Source: Butyriboletus loyo
Lineage: Eukaryota > Basidiomycota > Agaricomycetes > Boletales > Boletaceae
DNA: 64,000 nt
Assembly (NCBI GenBank): GCA_038093515.1
Contig: JBBPSI010000052.1
Location: 1 to 64,000, forward strand
Reading direction: 5' to 3'
Positions 21,123-34,057 of this stretch are shown one piece after another (position 1 is the stretch's first letter; each line of letters begins with the position of its first letter). The translations under genes were made by a program, and so were the position numbers. The notes beneath the pieces were generated by a model, which saw only the letters and a list, made by a program, of their open reading frames with translations, was not told the DNA's origin and did not search any database.

Positions 21123-22950
21123 ATGGCGGACACACGTCGGTGGTTGCGGCAGAACGCGGCGGCGTACGAGGAGCGGGAGCGCGTCTGTGTCGACATCGAG
21201 GCTGCCCTCGCCCGGTTCCCTGCGCTGCGGCCCAAATCGGATGTGTACAGTCGGTCTCGCTCTGCCCATCTCCCGCATTCATGACTGATCGCCCCCGCAG
21301 CTTACGACGACGGCCGTGCCCAGCTCCTTTTCTGTCTCCACGGTCTCCTTCCCATCTCCTTCAGGGGTGCCTCCTACAACATCCCCATCGCAATCTGGCT
21401 CACAAAAGACTACCCTCGCCACCCCCCGATTTCCTATGTCGTCCCCACCCAGGACATGCTCGTTCGTCCGAGCAAGCACGTCGATCTCAGCGGCAGATGC
21501 ACGATCCAATACGTCCACGATTGGCACAGAAAGCCCGAGGTCTGTCCCTCCCCTCCGTCCCAATCCAGCCCCGCTCACCTTGTCCAAGCCCTGCAATATC
21601 GCCGCTTTGCTCCAAGCGATGCAGGATCATTTCTCCCGTGCCCCCCCTCTTTACGCCAAATCCAAGTCGTCTAGTCCCCGTCCAGCCCCACAGCCCCTCC
21701 CCTCCCCTCCCTCCTCGGCTTCCCAGCCCTTGTCACTTCCACAATCTCGCCACGATGATCGGCCAGCATTGCCACCGAAACCCATGTCATCCCAGGCGCC
21801 TCTGCCCCCACGCCCTATCGCTACCCCAGCGCCATCTCCCCTTGGATATACACAAGTATGCCCATTTTACTCTGAAACGCTCTCTCAATCATGATCGGAC
21901 ATACAGACTGACTTATACAATCGGCCGCCGCCGCCTCTGCCCCAGCAACCTCGTGCAGATATCCGTCCACCCCAATATCAACAATCGGTACTTCCTCCGC
22001 AGGGCTTGTATACTAGCGACGGAAATACTGCGCGATCAACCATCGAACAGTCCAGAGAATCATCCTCTCCCACAAGTCCTAATTACCGCCCATCAAAGCC
22101 TCCGGACGCACTTCCGATTGTACCCTCCCAAAATACTACAATCCCTGTTCTAGCCCCGGCCTTCACTCAGTCCACCCACCATGTACCTCAGCCACCACCC
22201 CAAGCCCCCCCTCTACCGGTTGTACCGAGCATCCCGCGTCCGAACTTGCTCGACGATGAATGCCCTGTGCCACAGCCTCCTCCGGCTACGGCACCGCCAC
22301 GCCCGCCGAATCCAGAACTGCTCCAACTGCATGCCCACGTTCATGACAAGATACGATCAGAGTTTTCTTCCCTGTCCCAGCTCATGCGCTTGGAAGCCGA
22401 TCGGCTGCGTGCTCAGCAGGCGGATCTTCTTGCCGGCGAACCTGTTATCCGTGATGAGATGGCGCGACTCGAAGCAGTCAGAGATGTCTGCCGTAACGTT
22501 TCAGCAAGGCTGCGGAGCACTGTTGAACAGGCAGAGCGGAACTTGGCTGACCTGCGCCGAAAAGGCGATCCGGAAGTAGATGAATTAGTCTGTTCGACGA
22601 GCATCGTCCACAACCAGCAAGTATCTGTTCTTTTAATCTGACCTTGTTCGGACATCGCTCACCGACGTGGACTCTCCCCAATCATGCTCAGGTTGATCAA
22701 TTTGGTCGCGGAAGACAATGCGATCGAAGATACTATCTACCATTTGCATAGGGCGTTGAACACTGGGCGTATCGATCTAGAACGTTTTTTGAGGGTAAGG
22801 GTGATTCTTTTCATTGGTCACATGTTTCTCATATCCCATTTCGTCGTTCAGACGACGCGCGTGCTCGCAGAAGAGCAATTCATGAAAAGGGCGCTCGTTG
22901 AGAAGATCCAGATGGGGGTGCCGATGGGAATGAGTTTGCCCTATGCCTAG
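21123..22950 (+). CDS. vps23: ESCRT-I subunit Vps23/TSG101
   Basis: Six exons (21123-21249, 21301-21539, 21589-21855, 21907-22616, 22692-22794, 22852-22950) give 514 residues. Residues 1-150 are the UEV ubiquitin-binding domain, an E2-like fold without the catalytic Cys (GASYNIPIAIWLTKDYPRHP, DMLVRPSKHVDLSGRC). Residues ~150-330 are Pro-rich. A coiled coil follows at about 350-430. The C-terminal steadiness box (LINLVAEDNAIEDTIYHLHR, TTRVLAEEQFMKRALVEKIQ) packs in the ESCRT-I core. The protein sorts ubiquitinated cargo into multivesicular bodies at endosomes. The fourth intron is GC-AG with the textbook GCAAGT donor; it is the only junction that yields HNQLINLV in frame. Confidence 0.93.
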
Positions 22951-23087
22951 TCACATTCGGGGTAGCAACCAAAAGTGACAAGATCCAGGTGCCTAGACTG
23001 GATCTAATGGGGTGCTCGGCGACGTAGTTGCCATATGCGCGATGTTCTGGACCACGCTATTCACTGTCTGGGGTTGACCCTCGTACG

Positions 23088-23297
23088 CTATGGTGATGTG
23101 GGTGGCGCGGTGCTGCGGTTCAATCGAGAGACTTGCTTGTGATCGATTGGTGGCTGCAATTCGTTCCTGAGATAGTACGCCATCTCGTCAGCAGAGACGG
23201 GCAGTGCCTTTGGCAATTGTTCCATGTTCGGATCTTCTAACAAGGTTCCGAATGGCAACCGACCATACGGCGTATCGATCCATCGGACCACTTTCAT
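23088..23297 (-). CDS. Small hypothetical protein, 69 aa
   Basis: ATG at 23297, stop at 23088. The product (starting MKVVRWIDTPYGRLPFGTLL) has protein-like composition, no transmembrane segment and no recognised domain. A TATA-like stretch (ATTTATAATG on the minus strand) lies about 80-85 bp upstream. A CAG just before the ATG could also be a splice acceptor, so it might be the last exon of a longer gene, possibly a 3' extension of the Src1 gene just upstream. Evidence is weak. Confidence 0.35.
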   Translation of the reverse strand: MKVVRWIDTPYGRLPFGTLLEDPNMEQLPKALPVSADEMAYYLRNELQPPIDHKQVSRLNRSTAPPTSP

Positions 23298-23416
23298 TAC
23301 TGCAGAAGTTCACTATACTTGCAATGGATATGAATGTTTCCAAGCCCACCCCAACAACAATGGGTCAAGGGGTTCATTATAAATGGATGCCGACGCCTTC
23401 GCACTCTCAAAGCAGA

Positions 23417-26152
23417 TCAGGCGACGTGGCCTTGACCCTTTTCCGTGTCAGTTTGTACCCTCTTCCGATACTCTGGTCCCCTTCCCGCGGTCCCTACCCA
23501 TCTCCACACGCGGTGTTCATCACCACCCTGTACTTCTTCCAGGTTGACCCTGACGTTCGCGTTACCCTCCACAACGCGTTCCACCTGGTCCCATAGCCTT
23601 TTCCTGACGGATATTGAATGTTGTTCTTGGAGAATAAGATCACGGAGCTGAAGAGAGGACAAATATGGGTGAGGTGCCGTCACAGGATCCGTATGGTGTG
23701 CAAGTTCTTGGTTACGCAACGTATCAAGGGCAATTTGGACTAGTTCCGCGACACGTTTATTCTCTGTTTGGCGTTTGGCACGGGACCGTCGGAGGGCATA
23801 CAGCATGCATGTACTGGCAAACAATACTGAATGGCGACGTCAGCAACTGAATAACGACCATAACTGTAGCATTATTACCGAAAACAGTCGCTCGACATCG
23901 TAACCACACTTCTCGGAATTTCACAGTGAGTTTACATTTCAGGGTTAAATTGGCAGTCTTGTGGGCCAGATAGCGGTGTCCACTGAAGCATATTTGGTCA
24001 TGTGACAATCGGGATCAGATAATTTGTGATCGCCGACTCACGACATATCCTCCCCAAATACAACGCTACCCCACTTAACAAGTTCTTGCATGGCTTCGTC
24101 GAAGGTGTCGTCAAAGGTTTCGACAAGGTGCGGCTGCGGAGCCAAATAAATCATTCACCGTCCATCAGAGACGACAACTCGACATACCGCGCTTTTCTCT
24201 TTCATCGTCTCTCGCAAAACTTCCACCTCCAAACCCCATTTTCCAGCTTCACCTCCTTCACTATCGGACGCCGTCAGGTGGCCTTCCTCACCGCCGGCAC
24301 AGACTCTTCTCCCACGTTCCTGGCCAAGAAGGGCTTCGATCGCCTTTCCCAAGGCGCCAATATTCCTCTTTCGTTTCGGGTCTTCAATACAATGAGGTGG
24401 GAACGCAACAGGGCCCAATCCGGGTAACCCATCGGCCGCCTCAGAAATGAAGGTCCAGACTAAATCGACAGGAGCTGATGAAGCGGCCCCGAAAGGTGAC
24501 AACAAAGCAAGAATGGGGTGCGGACGTAGTAAGTATCCACTAATGCACGTTACCGTGTGCTGACTGCACGATCCATATTCTGGACAAGGTGTGCATGCTG
24601 ATGGGTGTGGTAAGGGGGTCAACGAAAGTAGTGGGCACGATGTTCCATCTTTGGCAGTGATTGCATCAAAGAGATTCGATGGTATATCCATAAAGGTCCG
24701 ATTGGCTCGAATGCACGGTTCTATTGCAGAAATATGGGCCTGGAATTCCTGCAAAGCTCGACTGCTATTCGATCCCGCGTCGCAAAACCCAATGGACGCA
24801 GATTCTCTCTTGTACTTGATGACAACGCTTGAAAACACAACGAAGCAAATCGCATACAGAAATGTCAGTAGATAAGACCTCGATTTCGCGCGAGGCTCCT
24901 GATGGTTAACGCTGGTACTCGGGAAGTACTGAGAGGTCGATGTCACGCGCTCGTCAAGGCCAGACTCTTCGAGCCTGCCCTCTAAAACGCTCACTGGCGA
25001 CGCCGCAGAACCAAAATCGCGACCTGCGACTCCTGAATCCACGTCTGGAATGCGAGATTGTGGTAGCTGTTCCGGTGCCAAAGACGGGCTAGACTGATGA
25101 CTCTGGGGAACGAATGTCGTTCTCTTTCCGGGCGGCGGCCATACAGGTGGCTGGCGTGGGATGTCCAATGGGAGTTGTGGCTCGAACTTGGACTGAGGCG
25201 GTGACCGCGGAGATGACTGGGGGAAAGGTGGTGCTTTGATTGGAGATGATGGAGGTGAAAGGTGCGGAGGTGCTGTCATAGAATGACGAGACTTCTTGTG
25301 AATAGTGCTTTTGCGAGTCGCCCTGCGAACAGGGGATGGTCTGGCCGGCGACGAAGATTCAGCACCAGACTGGAAAATGTTGTTGTCTTCCCATCCACTA
25401 TCGTCTGCCAACTATGGGTGGCGAGGTCGATTTCGTGAGTAACACTACAGTAAAGCCAGAGGACATACTGATATTCGGCGTGTTTGAGGGTTATCCTAGA
25501 GCTTGTGCATCAGTGTCATTCAGCGAGGAATAAAGCCGAATAACGCTTACCTTCTTCCCTTTCGTGGCTTTTCGAGCCGGTGGTTCTTCCTCTTCTGGTT
25601 CGCTTTCTTCCACAAGCGTAGGTACATTCGCACGAGCTTTCGTGCTTGGAATCCGACCCAAGTCCGGTTGAGCGGATGAACGGCGGCGCTTGGGCTAAAG
25701 ACGAGCGTCAGAACAGAAAGAGGGGTGGGATCACCACAACCTACCGGTTCTGGTCTTTGAGAGAGTTCATCGTCCTCTAGGGCGCGGGAGAGTGGCCGTG
25801 AGGACCGTCTTGTTACCTGAACCATGATGAGCCAAAGTCACTCGGACGAGAAATTAGCCACCTTCGCTTCTGCATTGAGTGGTCGGCCAGTCAGGCCATC
25901 TGTAATACCATCGTCACTGGCAAGACTATTATTCCTCTTCAACCTCTCTTTCCGAAGCTTTGCAACCTTTAGTCTGATTTCGTCAAGGAACAACTGCACG
26001 AGTTTCGCCTTGGTGTACGGGGTGGGATATCGGATCTGGTGGTGGGTGAGGACTCCTAGTAGTTGAGAAACGGTCAAGGTGTTTGGATCAAAGTCGTTGT
26101 CGAGATAGTCTCCCAGGCTGATAATTTGCGTTGCGGTCAAAGACCTCGACAT
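23417..26152 (-). CDS. src1: Inner nuclear membrane protein Src1/Heh1 (MAN1 family)
   Basis: Seven exons (25862-26152, 25745-25816, 25551-25694, 24188-25411, 24042-24133, 23879-23982, 23417-23826), 778 residues. An N-terminal HeH/LEM-like helix-extension-helix domain (start MSRSLTATQIISLGDY, then LLGVLTHHQIRYPT) binds chromatin. A basic PKRRR near residue 122 may be a nuclear signal. A long Ser/Pro-rich linker leads to the first membrane span (FLYAICFVVFSSVVIKY). A Cys-containing lumenal region follows (CTPCPEYGSC), then DEAMQELVKWGSVVFGED and RYLAHKTANLTLKCKLTVKF. A second span (LFASTCMLYAL) precedes the conserved MAN1/Src1 C-terminal winged-helix (VAELVQIALDTLRNQE, YLSSLQLRDLILQ). Relatives tether chromatin, including rDNA, to the nuclear envelope and recruit ESCRT. 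The 25412-25550 intron is long and may hide a small exon. Confidence 0.88.
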
Positions 26153-28785
26153 CGTGGCCAACGTCGAGGAAGGTCCAAGGGCGGCACGTCGCACACAGTG
26201 CCCTTTGTCACACCACGATCACGTGCCCAGACCTTCCCCATCCACTTATGTAATACGCTGTCAATGCAGCGCTGTCTGCTAATTGGTTTACAACCACCAT
26301 GAGCACGGGTGACAGACAACGCTACGAGGAACAGTGACCGATAGAAGAGTGTGCAGAAAAAAAGCATACAAGAGGTATCCTCACGAGCGAATTAACAAAC
26401 AAAAAGGTGCACGTTGAGGAACCGCCTCGCTAGGCACGACTGTGCGCGAAATCACATGCAGAATTTTGCAGCAGGGCAACATTGCCGGTGCACTCCTTCA
26501 ATTTATAAGTAAGCTTTGTACCCATCAGACCAACACTTGAAGACGACCACAAGACGCACGCCAAGCCTGGTCACACATCGGACCGGCTTATTGTTAGCAC
26601 TAAAGTGGTGCTGATCTGACCATCTCTTGTTGTTCCGTCCGAAACATGTGATGAGGTCGGCATAGCTGGCTTCAGAATATACATGGTTCGCGAGCTTTGC
26701 ATTTCACGGTGCAAACTTTGATTTGAATACTCCCGACCGTTCGAACCACTTGCCATGGATCTGACGCATTGAATGTGTTGGGGTCGGATCTGCCACCTGG
26801 GGCTCACCATCAGATTCCAGTATGCCCACGGAAATATGTCCTGGAAAACGCGTGAACACCTCAGTCGTACTGGCACGTACCCTTTAGAAGAACCTGGATG
26901 CCGGCCCGTCAACACCACACCGAAAGGAACCATAACTCAAAAGGCAAACCTTCGTCGTTTTGTCTGGTTACCGGGGAAACCGGAAAAGCTCAAAACCATA
27001 CTTGAACTCGGTCGACATCAGTTCACCATAGGCTGTAAGGAGCTGAAACAGAGGTTAGAACGACGAAAAACGACCCAGTCAAATAATGCGGACTGAATGG
27101 CCGTTGTATTTGGCATTGCTAGCTCCAGGGACAGTGGCTTGTGACGTATAACTGCCGTTGTCCTGCTAATCAGTAGGGAAGAACGATCCCCTATGTTGCT
27201 GAATTCAGGCTTTACAAATGTCGCGGGATTGACTTCCACCATTCCTGCAACGTCAATATTCACGATCGACAGTCGTGCCAACGGCCTTTTTGAAGGTCGC
27301 CTTGCGGTTTGGCACGTCGATTGTAACGAGATAACCTTTCGATCCGTAGGGAATCCGGGTATTTCTTCACGTTGACGATCCTGTCTTAAACGTGAAGTTG
27401 ATGTCGTTGCCCCTGCCAGATTTTCTAAATCGATTCCAAGCCATTCACATTTTCTTCTGAGGAGCTGAGAGTTACTTAGTAACCGACATATCACTCCTCG
27501 GAAATGTTGTGAGGCACCTCCAGGACAGTTGATGACACCTGCCGGTTGCATTTCCATGTTTCCAAGAATCAATCTTCTCCCAAGTTGTTCAAACGAGTAA
27601 AAGGATGATACGCCAGAAGTAGGGTTGAGGAAAGCCATTGATTCCATCCTCAAACCTGCGGCGATTATTAGCGCTTCATATGTTATCGAGCGACTTGCTG
27701 AAGTTGTCACAGACGACGCTGCGGGAGAGAACGCAGTCACCTAGTACCTCCATTGACGACCTTGAACTTGCCCTTGGTAGCTGTACTCGTAAATCGGACA
27801 TGCCGAGCTGCCTGCCACGAGAGACGAGTAGATATGCATTTATGATTGTAAGAGCAGAAGGAGCGGAGGCAAGATATGTATATGTTTATATTGTCTCCTT
27901 CGCTGACGATGCTTTTGAACGAACTCGTGGTAACACTCGCAGCTGACATTATTCGGCCATGTTGTGCTGAGGACCGTGAGGGCGAGAATCAGGGACTTGA
28001 TTCCCGGAGTAGCCAACCAATCAGAGCTCAAGCGGTCAGGCATCTGCATGACGGGCCGTTGGGAGCTGTGACTGGAGGACGTCGTCAACGTGAGAAGGAA
28101 TTTATCTAAACGGGACAAATTTCAGGCTAGTCCAAAAAGAAAACTTTGTAGCCAATGCGCTTGTGTACTCGATCCAATTTCGGAATTTATGGAGATCCTT
28201 TTGCATGCGCTCACTTCTACCTCACCAGGGACTCGACTCTTAAACGACAGCGGAGCTTTTGCCGGCCTGTTTAGCTTCTCTTGCTTCCATGCTCGCATGA
28301 ACAATAGTATCGCAATCAGTGCCAGAGTGCATCAAATAGAGTACAATCTGGTTAGCATGCTCCCACTTGACTCACGTTTCCCTTTTCTACTATCATGTAA
28401 CCCCAAATACAATTGCATCCTCAGCTCGTAATTCAATGATGGGACATCTGGAGGATCTAGAACATGGTGTATTTATATGTAAAGAACCTTTAAAACAATA
28501 ACATTGCGTTGTGTAAAGTGAAGTGGGCAGAAACGTCGTCGATCGGTAGTGATATTCATCGCCAGATCCAAGGCAATCTGGTGTGCTACTACAATCTGTC
28601 ACCCTGAACATCCATTTCACCTTGACCCAGTTCGACACCAGTTTACGCACATTATCCGCCAGCCACACTGCCCCCCCACAGGAGTCTTGGAGTCTACTTT
28701 CCACTCCCTCCTCATCTTGTTCCTTTTTCCCGTGAGGTTACCCCTTCACCATTTTCAGAACGGGCTCCTATCCAGACACATCTGA
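26153..28785. other. Gene-poor stretch with a possible decayed gene on the minus strand
   Basis: Coding-like pieces occur on the minus strand: a putative signal-like N-terminus (ATG at 28049; hydrophobic run IKSLILALTVL), a piece around 27745-27830 (STATKGKFKVVNGGT) and an open frame at 27018-27740. They do not join into one frame with convincing splice sites. Another frame of the same region reads FTFKTGSS and YLVTIDVPNRKATF, interrupted by stops. I cannot name a family. The most economical reading is an old, eroded gene or transposon debris next to the hAT relic. Confidence 0.3.
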
Positions 28786-29528
28786 GCCTCTGCAGTTCAG
28801 CTACAACCAATCTTCCCATTACGGCGAGTCGGAAGAGGAAATCTACAAAATCAAGTGATCAACATACCCAACCAGCGAAAAAGCGCAAATCCGAAAACCC
28901 ACCAGCACAGGATACGTCAGCCTTGAATCCATCAAATATCACCGCTGCTATGACGCCATGGCCAAGCAATCAACGCAAGTGCAGGTGTTGTTGCAGAGCC
29001 AGGGACTACCACGGCGAAGGCAGCGCAAGCTCACGCGAAGGACTCGCAAAAATTCGTCGCTTTGCATCATGTCATTCGAGTTCAAGTGCAACTCCAGTCA
29101 CAACAACAGAAACTGCAAAACATTCGACAGAGGAACACCTCAGCTAACCCCTCCCATTCTCTCGCCCGAAGAGCATGAGCGGCAGGAAGTATGCGCTCGG
29201 GCCGATGATCGGAAAGCGAGCTGCTCAGATGACATGAACTAACAGCTCGCCTGGACGCAGTACACATGACCTTGTACAGTTCTGGGATGTGTGTAGTTTA
29301 AACATTTGTTGCTGGCGCACATCCAATTTTACTCATCTGGCCGTTGCTCTTTCGGGTTTGCTGTTCTCCTCGGTTCCTTGCAAACGTGCCTTTTCGTCGA
29401 GCAAGGAGACCCGCACCCTTCATCAAAATAACATCTCCTCAAAGCTAATGGAAGCACTCCAGGTTTTGAAGTTCAAGCACAAGCAGGAAGGTCTCTCTTT
29501 TACGTCGGATCTCATTGCAAAGCTATAG
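28786..29528 (+). mobile_element. hAT-family transposase relic
   Basis: The 3' part (29364-29528) encodes the hAT C-terminal dimerisation motif: SSVPCKRAFSSSKETRTLHQ, then LMEALQVLKFKHKQE and a stop at 29528. Upstream, a basic Ser/Thr-rich stretch (SRKRKSTKSSDQHTQPAKKR near 28835-28894) resembles a transposase N-terminus. The catalytic middle, including the DDE residues, is missing and frames are broken. No terminal inverted repeats or target-site duplication could be found by eye. Confidence 0.7.
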
Positions 29529-30063
29529 TATCACCGAGCTAACATATTATGCTACTTGTTGCTACGGGGAGCTCAACGACCTTATCAACAACCAGGCTCA
29601 GATCTGTAACTAGTTATGATGTGATTGGCTGGAAAATGTCGACCAGTCTTTCACCAGCTTCGAACTCAAAATGCAGTTCATTCTAGTTGACTGAAGCGCA
29701 ATAAAACGAGGTGCCACTTCGACAGTACACTTGATGTGGTGATTCTGTGCCGGGCATCACTTTTTATGCAGTTGTTGTGCGAGGCCAAGGCACAATCTCC
29801 AGTTTCGAAGAGGGTAAATCGTGTAGTTATTCAAGGATGGTTACCACAAGCTATGAAGCTGCGGGTAACTGCGAATCTATATATCCATTAGAGTCGGTAG
29901 TTGCTAAACTCGTACAAGCGGTTATGTACACTCGTATTAGCTGTGGGCATTTCAAAGCAGCTACCACGACCACCGTTAACTGTCAGAATCGTTCCGTTAC
30001 ACCATACAATACATTTCATCTGTCTAATCCTGACGCATTGACGAACCGTTTGTTGGGACGAGA
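29529..30063. other. Intergenic; upstream region of the AP-1 gene
   Basis: No gene is seen. One open frame (29747-30154) overlaps the first exon of the AP-1 beta gene in another frame and looks like chance. Confidence 0.5.
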
Positions 30064-32749
30064 ATGGCCACTCAAGCGGGACAAGATGCCAAGTTCTTCC
30101 AACGTGGAAAGATCGAGGTACATCAGGTTATTTGGGACGTTCTGGTCACCATAGCATTGCTTTTTCCAAGGAATTTCGCGCCGAGCTTCAAGCTGCAGAA
30201 GCAAAGGACAAGAAATTTCAGAAACGAAGAACGGTCCTCAAGAAGATCGTCGCAAACATAACCATGGGCAACGACAGTACGTGAATCGATCAATGCACGC
30301 CTATTTTCTCCAAACGTGTTCATTAATCAGTGTCGCCACTCTTTCATGACGTTGTCCAGTGTATTGGTACCCCTCTGCTTGAGATAAAGAAGAGTAAGTA
30401 CTGCAGTGTGCCCAACGTTCGATTCCACTGAAAGGTCATTCATATCGCAGTGGTTTACCTATTCCTGGTCAGCTACGGTCGATCCAAACCAGAACAAATA
30501 CAAATCGTCATTCCGAGCTTTCTACAGGTATACTTGCGTATGTTTTTGTCGAACCCCGGCCCACATCTCGTTTCTAGGACTGCAACGATCGCAATCCCCT
30601 CATCCGGGCACTCGCCATACGGACGATGGCGTACATACCAATTCCCATAGTAACGGAAGCGCTCAGTGAACAACTACGACATTGCATTAAGGATCGCGAT
30701 CCTTATGTACGCAAGACGGCTGCAATCTGCGTTGCGAAACTTTACGCCGCCGATCCCAGGAAAGCAGAACGGGCAGGGTTCGTTGAAATGCTCAGAGATA
30801 TGATGCTCGATACCAATGCAACAGTTGTCGCAAACGCCGTAGCAGCCCTCTCGGAAATTGGAGATCGTCAGGATGGTGTCATCTTCCGCCTAAACCTGCC
30901 GATAGCGAACAAACTAATCGCCGCGCTGGGTGAGAGTTCAGAGTAAGTCTGTTCGTATTGTATAATAGATCTCGCTAATCCGGGATCAAGGTGGGGCCAG
31001 ATATACATACTGGATTCTCTCCTACGTTACGTCCCGGAGCAGCACGCCGACGCGGAAATGTTGGCAGAAAGGGTGATTGTACAACTACAACATGCAAACT
31101 CAGCTGTGGTTTTGACTACCATCAAAGTTCTCCTGTATCTCATGAATTACATGGGGAATCGAAGACTCATCGACCACATTTGCAAGAAGATGGGTCCGCC
31201 ATTGGGTAACACAGTGGGCTTTTTCTAGGGTTATCAGGACTGATTATTATGGTCCACTTAGTCACACTACTGTCCTCCGGTCCAGAAGTTCAATACGTCG
31301 CACTTCGCAACATTTTGCTCATCATCCAACGGAGGCCTACTGTCCTGAAAAATGACGTTAAAGTCTTTTTTTGCAAGTATAACGATCCGATATATGTTAA
31401 ATTGGCAAAACTGGAAATTATGTACCGACTAGGACGCGAAGAGAATGCAAGAGAGGTATTAGCGGAGCTCGAAGAGTAGGTGTCTTATTTATTTCCAGAG
31501 GTGAAATGTTAAATCGTGCGTTATAGGTACGCGTCAGAGGTAGACGTCGACTTTGTTCGCAAAGCTGTGCGGTCGATAGGCCGGCTGGCCATTAAGGTCG
31601 AGGCAGCAGCGGATATGTGTATTCAATCACTTCTGACTCTGATCGAGACTAAAGTCTCGTATGTCGTTCAAGAGGCCGTGATTGTGACCAAAGATATTTT
31701 CAGGCGTTACCCGGGCAGATACGAGGGCGTCATCCCGAAGCTCTGTGAGAACCTCGATGCCCTGGAGGAGCCTGAGGCCAAAGCGGCTATGGTGTGGATA
31801 CTGGGACAATTTTCAGACCGGATCGATAACGCCGATGAACTTCTGGATGACCTGGTGTACAAGTTTCTGGAAGAGACCGTCGAGGTACGTGGTCGACGTC
31901 AATAACCCATATTACTATGCTCAAGGTATTTTAGGTTCAACTTGCGCTTCTGACTGCCGTAGTCAAACTCTTCATTTACAAATTCTCTTCGGAAACCGCA
32001 AAAGAGCTGGTTCACAAGGTGCTGAAGTGGGCCACAGAAGATATAGACAATCCCGACCTGCGGGATCGGGGATTCATGTATTGGAGAATGCTTGCAATGA
32101 ACCCGACAGTGGCTGGTGAAATTGTTCTTGCAGAGAAGCCTCCTATAACGACGGATTCAGACCGAATGGATCGCGGTGCACTTGATCAATTGCTACTGCA
32201 CACAGGTACACTTGGTAGCATCTATCACAAAAACCCAGAGGTCAGTACACGTGCATAGATCGTTTACTGGTTGATGTCCGACGTATGGCGCAGACTTTTA
32301 TTCGAAATGCAGCTGGAAGAGCATTGGTGGACAACCCTGCACTTAATGCTAACTCCAGAGCAGTTCTCGTCCCCCTCGCACGGCCCCAACTTCCAACCGC
32401 CACCATTACTGTCGCTGGTCCTGGCCCTATCGAACCACATTCCCGTAACCAACCTACTGAGCCTTCTCCTGATGCACCGAAATCAGAGCCATTGAAAACG
32501 GCCGACCTGCTGGTAGATGATAACTCACCAATAGTGGAAGGCCATAACAGAGGTGGTGATGGCCTTGGGGACGAAGATGCGGAAGCTGATGTTGATGTTG
32601 ATGATGACGATGACGACATCGGTAGTAATCGGGTCGCGGATCCATACGCAAACCTGGATGGTGCATTTGGAGGGTATCTGGCAGACCAACCTCAGCCCAT
32701 GGTCGGGCGCCAGAGGGGTAACAATGACTTGGATGACCTATTGTTTTGA
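30064..32749 (+). CDS. apl2: AP-1 clathrin adaptor complex, beta subunit
   Basis: Ten exons (30064-30117, 30171-30276, 30331-30393, 30451-30527, 30578-30942, 30991-31205, 31262-31475, 31527-31884, 31935-32240, 32294-32749) give 737 residues. The adaptin trunk starts with [20 protein letters not shown] and [17 protein letters not shown], continues through [10 protein letters not shown], and includes [30 protein letters not shown] and [10 protein letters not shown]. After ~580 residues comes an acidic hinge ([10 protein letters not shown]). There is no appended ear domain, as in other fungal beta chains. The length agrees with yeast Apl2 (~726). AP-1 sorts cargo between the trans-Golgi and endosomes with clathrin. 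The last residues (DLDDLLF) resemble a clathrin-box-like acidic/hydrophobic motif. Confidence 0.93.
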
Positions 32750-33001
32750 TCAAACCCTCTCGACAGGAAACAATAATGATCCTTCCTGTGTCACTACAAG
32801 GGCCCAGACCTGTATGCTAGTGTTTTTTTAACATTCGCGTTGAGTCTTGTCTGTGTGGTATGTAGAAACAAGTAGACCGTTGACAAAGAAGTGTGCAGGG
32901 GTTGACCAAGTCCAACGTGAGATAACGCATCGAGTGAAGATGAGATATTGTTGGTCGCATCTGGTAGGCATAAGGGAACAATTCGAGTCGACACATGAGG
33001 G

Positions 33002-34057
33002 TCAGCTGAGGATTAGGTGAATTTTGTCTGCAACAGCTGCGAGGGCATTCTTGGGTCGTAGAGAATTATAGTGCTAGAACTACAGATCAGCACCAGGAAC
33101 GCTGGATTCTGCAGAACCACCTACCTCTCCAAGTCCATACATCCGACGATGGAAGCTGATGCGAACAACCTTCGCATTCCGCGAAAGGCTATCATGCAAA
33201 CTACCGTCGGGAGTATGGGTCACCACGGACGGTGTACCGGCCTGTATGACCTGGATTGGTACATTATATGCCCGACTAAGTGCCAGGATCTCGGGCTCTC
33301 CACCCCATGCAGCAGTATCTTTGATAGCCAAACAGTATTGTTTAAATTGCCGTGCATCCATGAGCCCGTTATTCTCAGTTGCCCCGACACCGTCTTCTCC
33401 GGAGATGGACGGTAGGAAAGGAAGGAAGTCATCGGGATGCTGAGAGAGATAACTAGAGGCTGTGGCACGGAGCGTTGCGTAATTTGCTTCGTCAGGTGGC
33501 AGGATATTAAGGAGAGCGAGCTGGTCAGCAATCGCGGAGAACAGACAGTGGCCGTCCGGGTTTATCTGTGGCACGCGGACCTTGCATTTTGATCGGAGGA
33601 AAGACTAACGTAAGGTACTAACCTCGTGAATTTGCACGGCGAGCTCGTCGCACGTTCGTTTTATCGACGCTGCTTCCTGCTTTATCTTGCGATCGACTTG
33701 TGCATCCACGTCAGGGTTCAAAGGGGCCAAGTTCTGAGCCAGTGCAGCCGCCTTTCGTGCCTACACGAGTCTCGAAGTGAGCTCAGTCTTGTGTATCATT
33801 CCACGTCCCCCCACCTGTCTCGCAAGATGTCGCATCTTGGGGTTCTGCTTCCTGGAACCAGATTCAACCCTTTCCTCAACCTTGTTCACGGGAGTATCCT
33901 GTGATTCTGTGACTGTTTCTTGCTTATTCCTCGAGTCGAGCTCGGCAAACAGATCATCCATCAACTCATCGTCAGGTGAAGACCGTGGAGGAGGGAGGGT
34001 GTCTGCTGGCGTGGTCGATGCAGCTTTCTTTGACTTGTTTCGTTTTGAGCTTGGCAT
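33002..34057 (-). CDS. otu2: OTU-domain cysteine protease (OTUD6/Otu2 type)
   Basis: Exons 33815-34057, 33623-33760, 33125-33565 and 33002-33073 give 297 residues. A basic N-terminus and a helical region (PDVDAQVDRKIKQEAASIKR, CDELAVQIHE) lead into the OTU catalytic domain. The active-site motif is INPDGHCLFSAIADQL, with Asp and catalytic Cys. The catalytic His lies in GEHYNSL, encoded across the last intron; reading through that intron would lose it. OTU enzymes remove ubiquitin; Otu2/OTUD6 members act on ribosomal ubiquitination. It is convergent with the AP-1 gene and head-to-head with the SmgGDS-like gene. Confidence 0.9.

Noticed and set aside
20743..21288. Several long overlapping open frames on both strands
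   Set aside because: They are GC-rich shadows of the VPS23 first exons and the divergent promoter; none has domain-like sequence.
30450..30650. A 66-codon frame across an AP-1 intron as a separate small gene
   Set aside because: Its first part is simply AP-1 beta exon 4 and the rest is intron.
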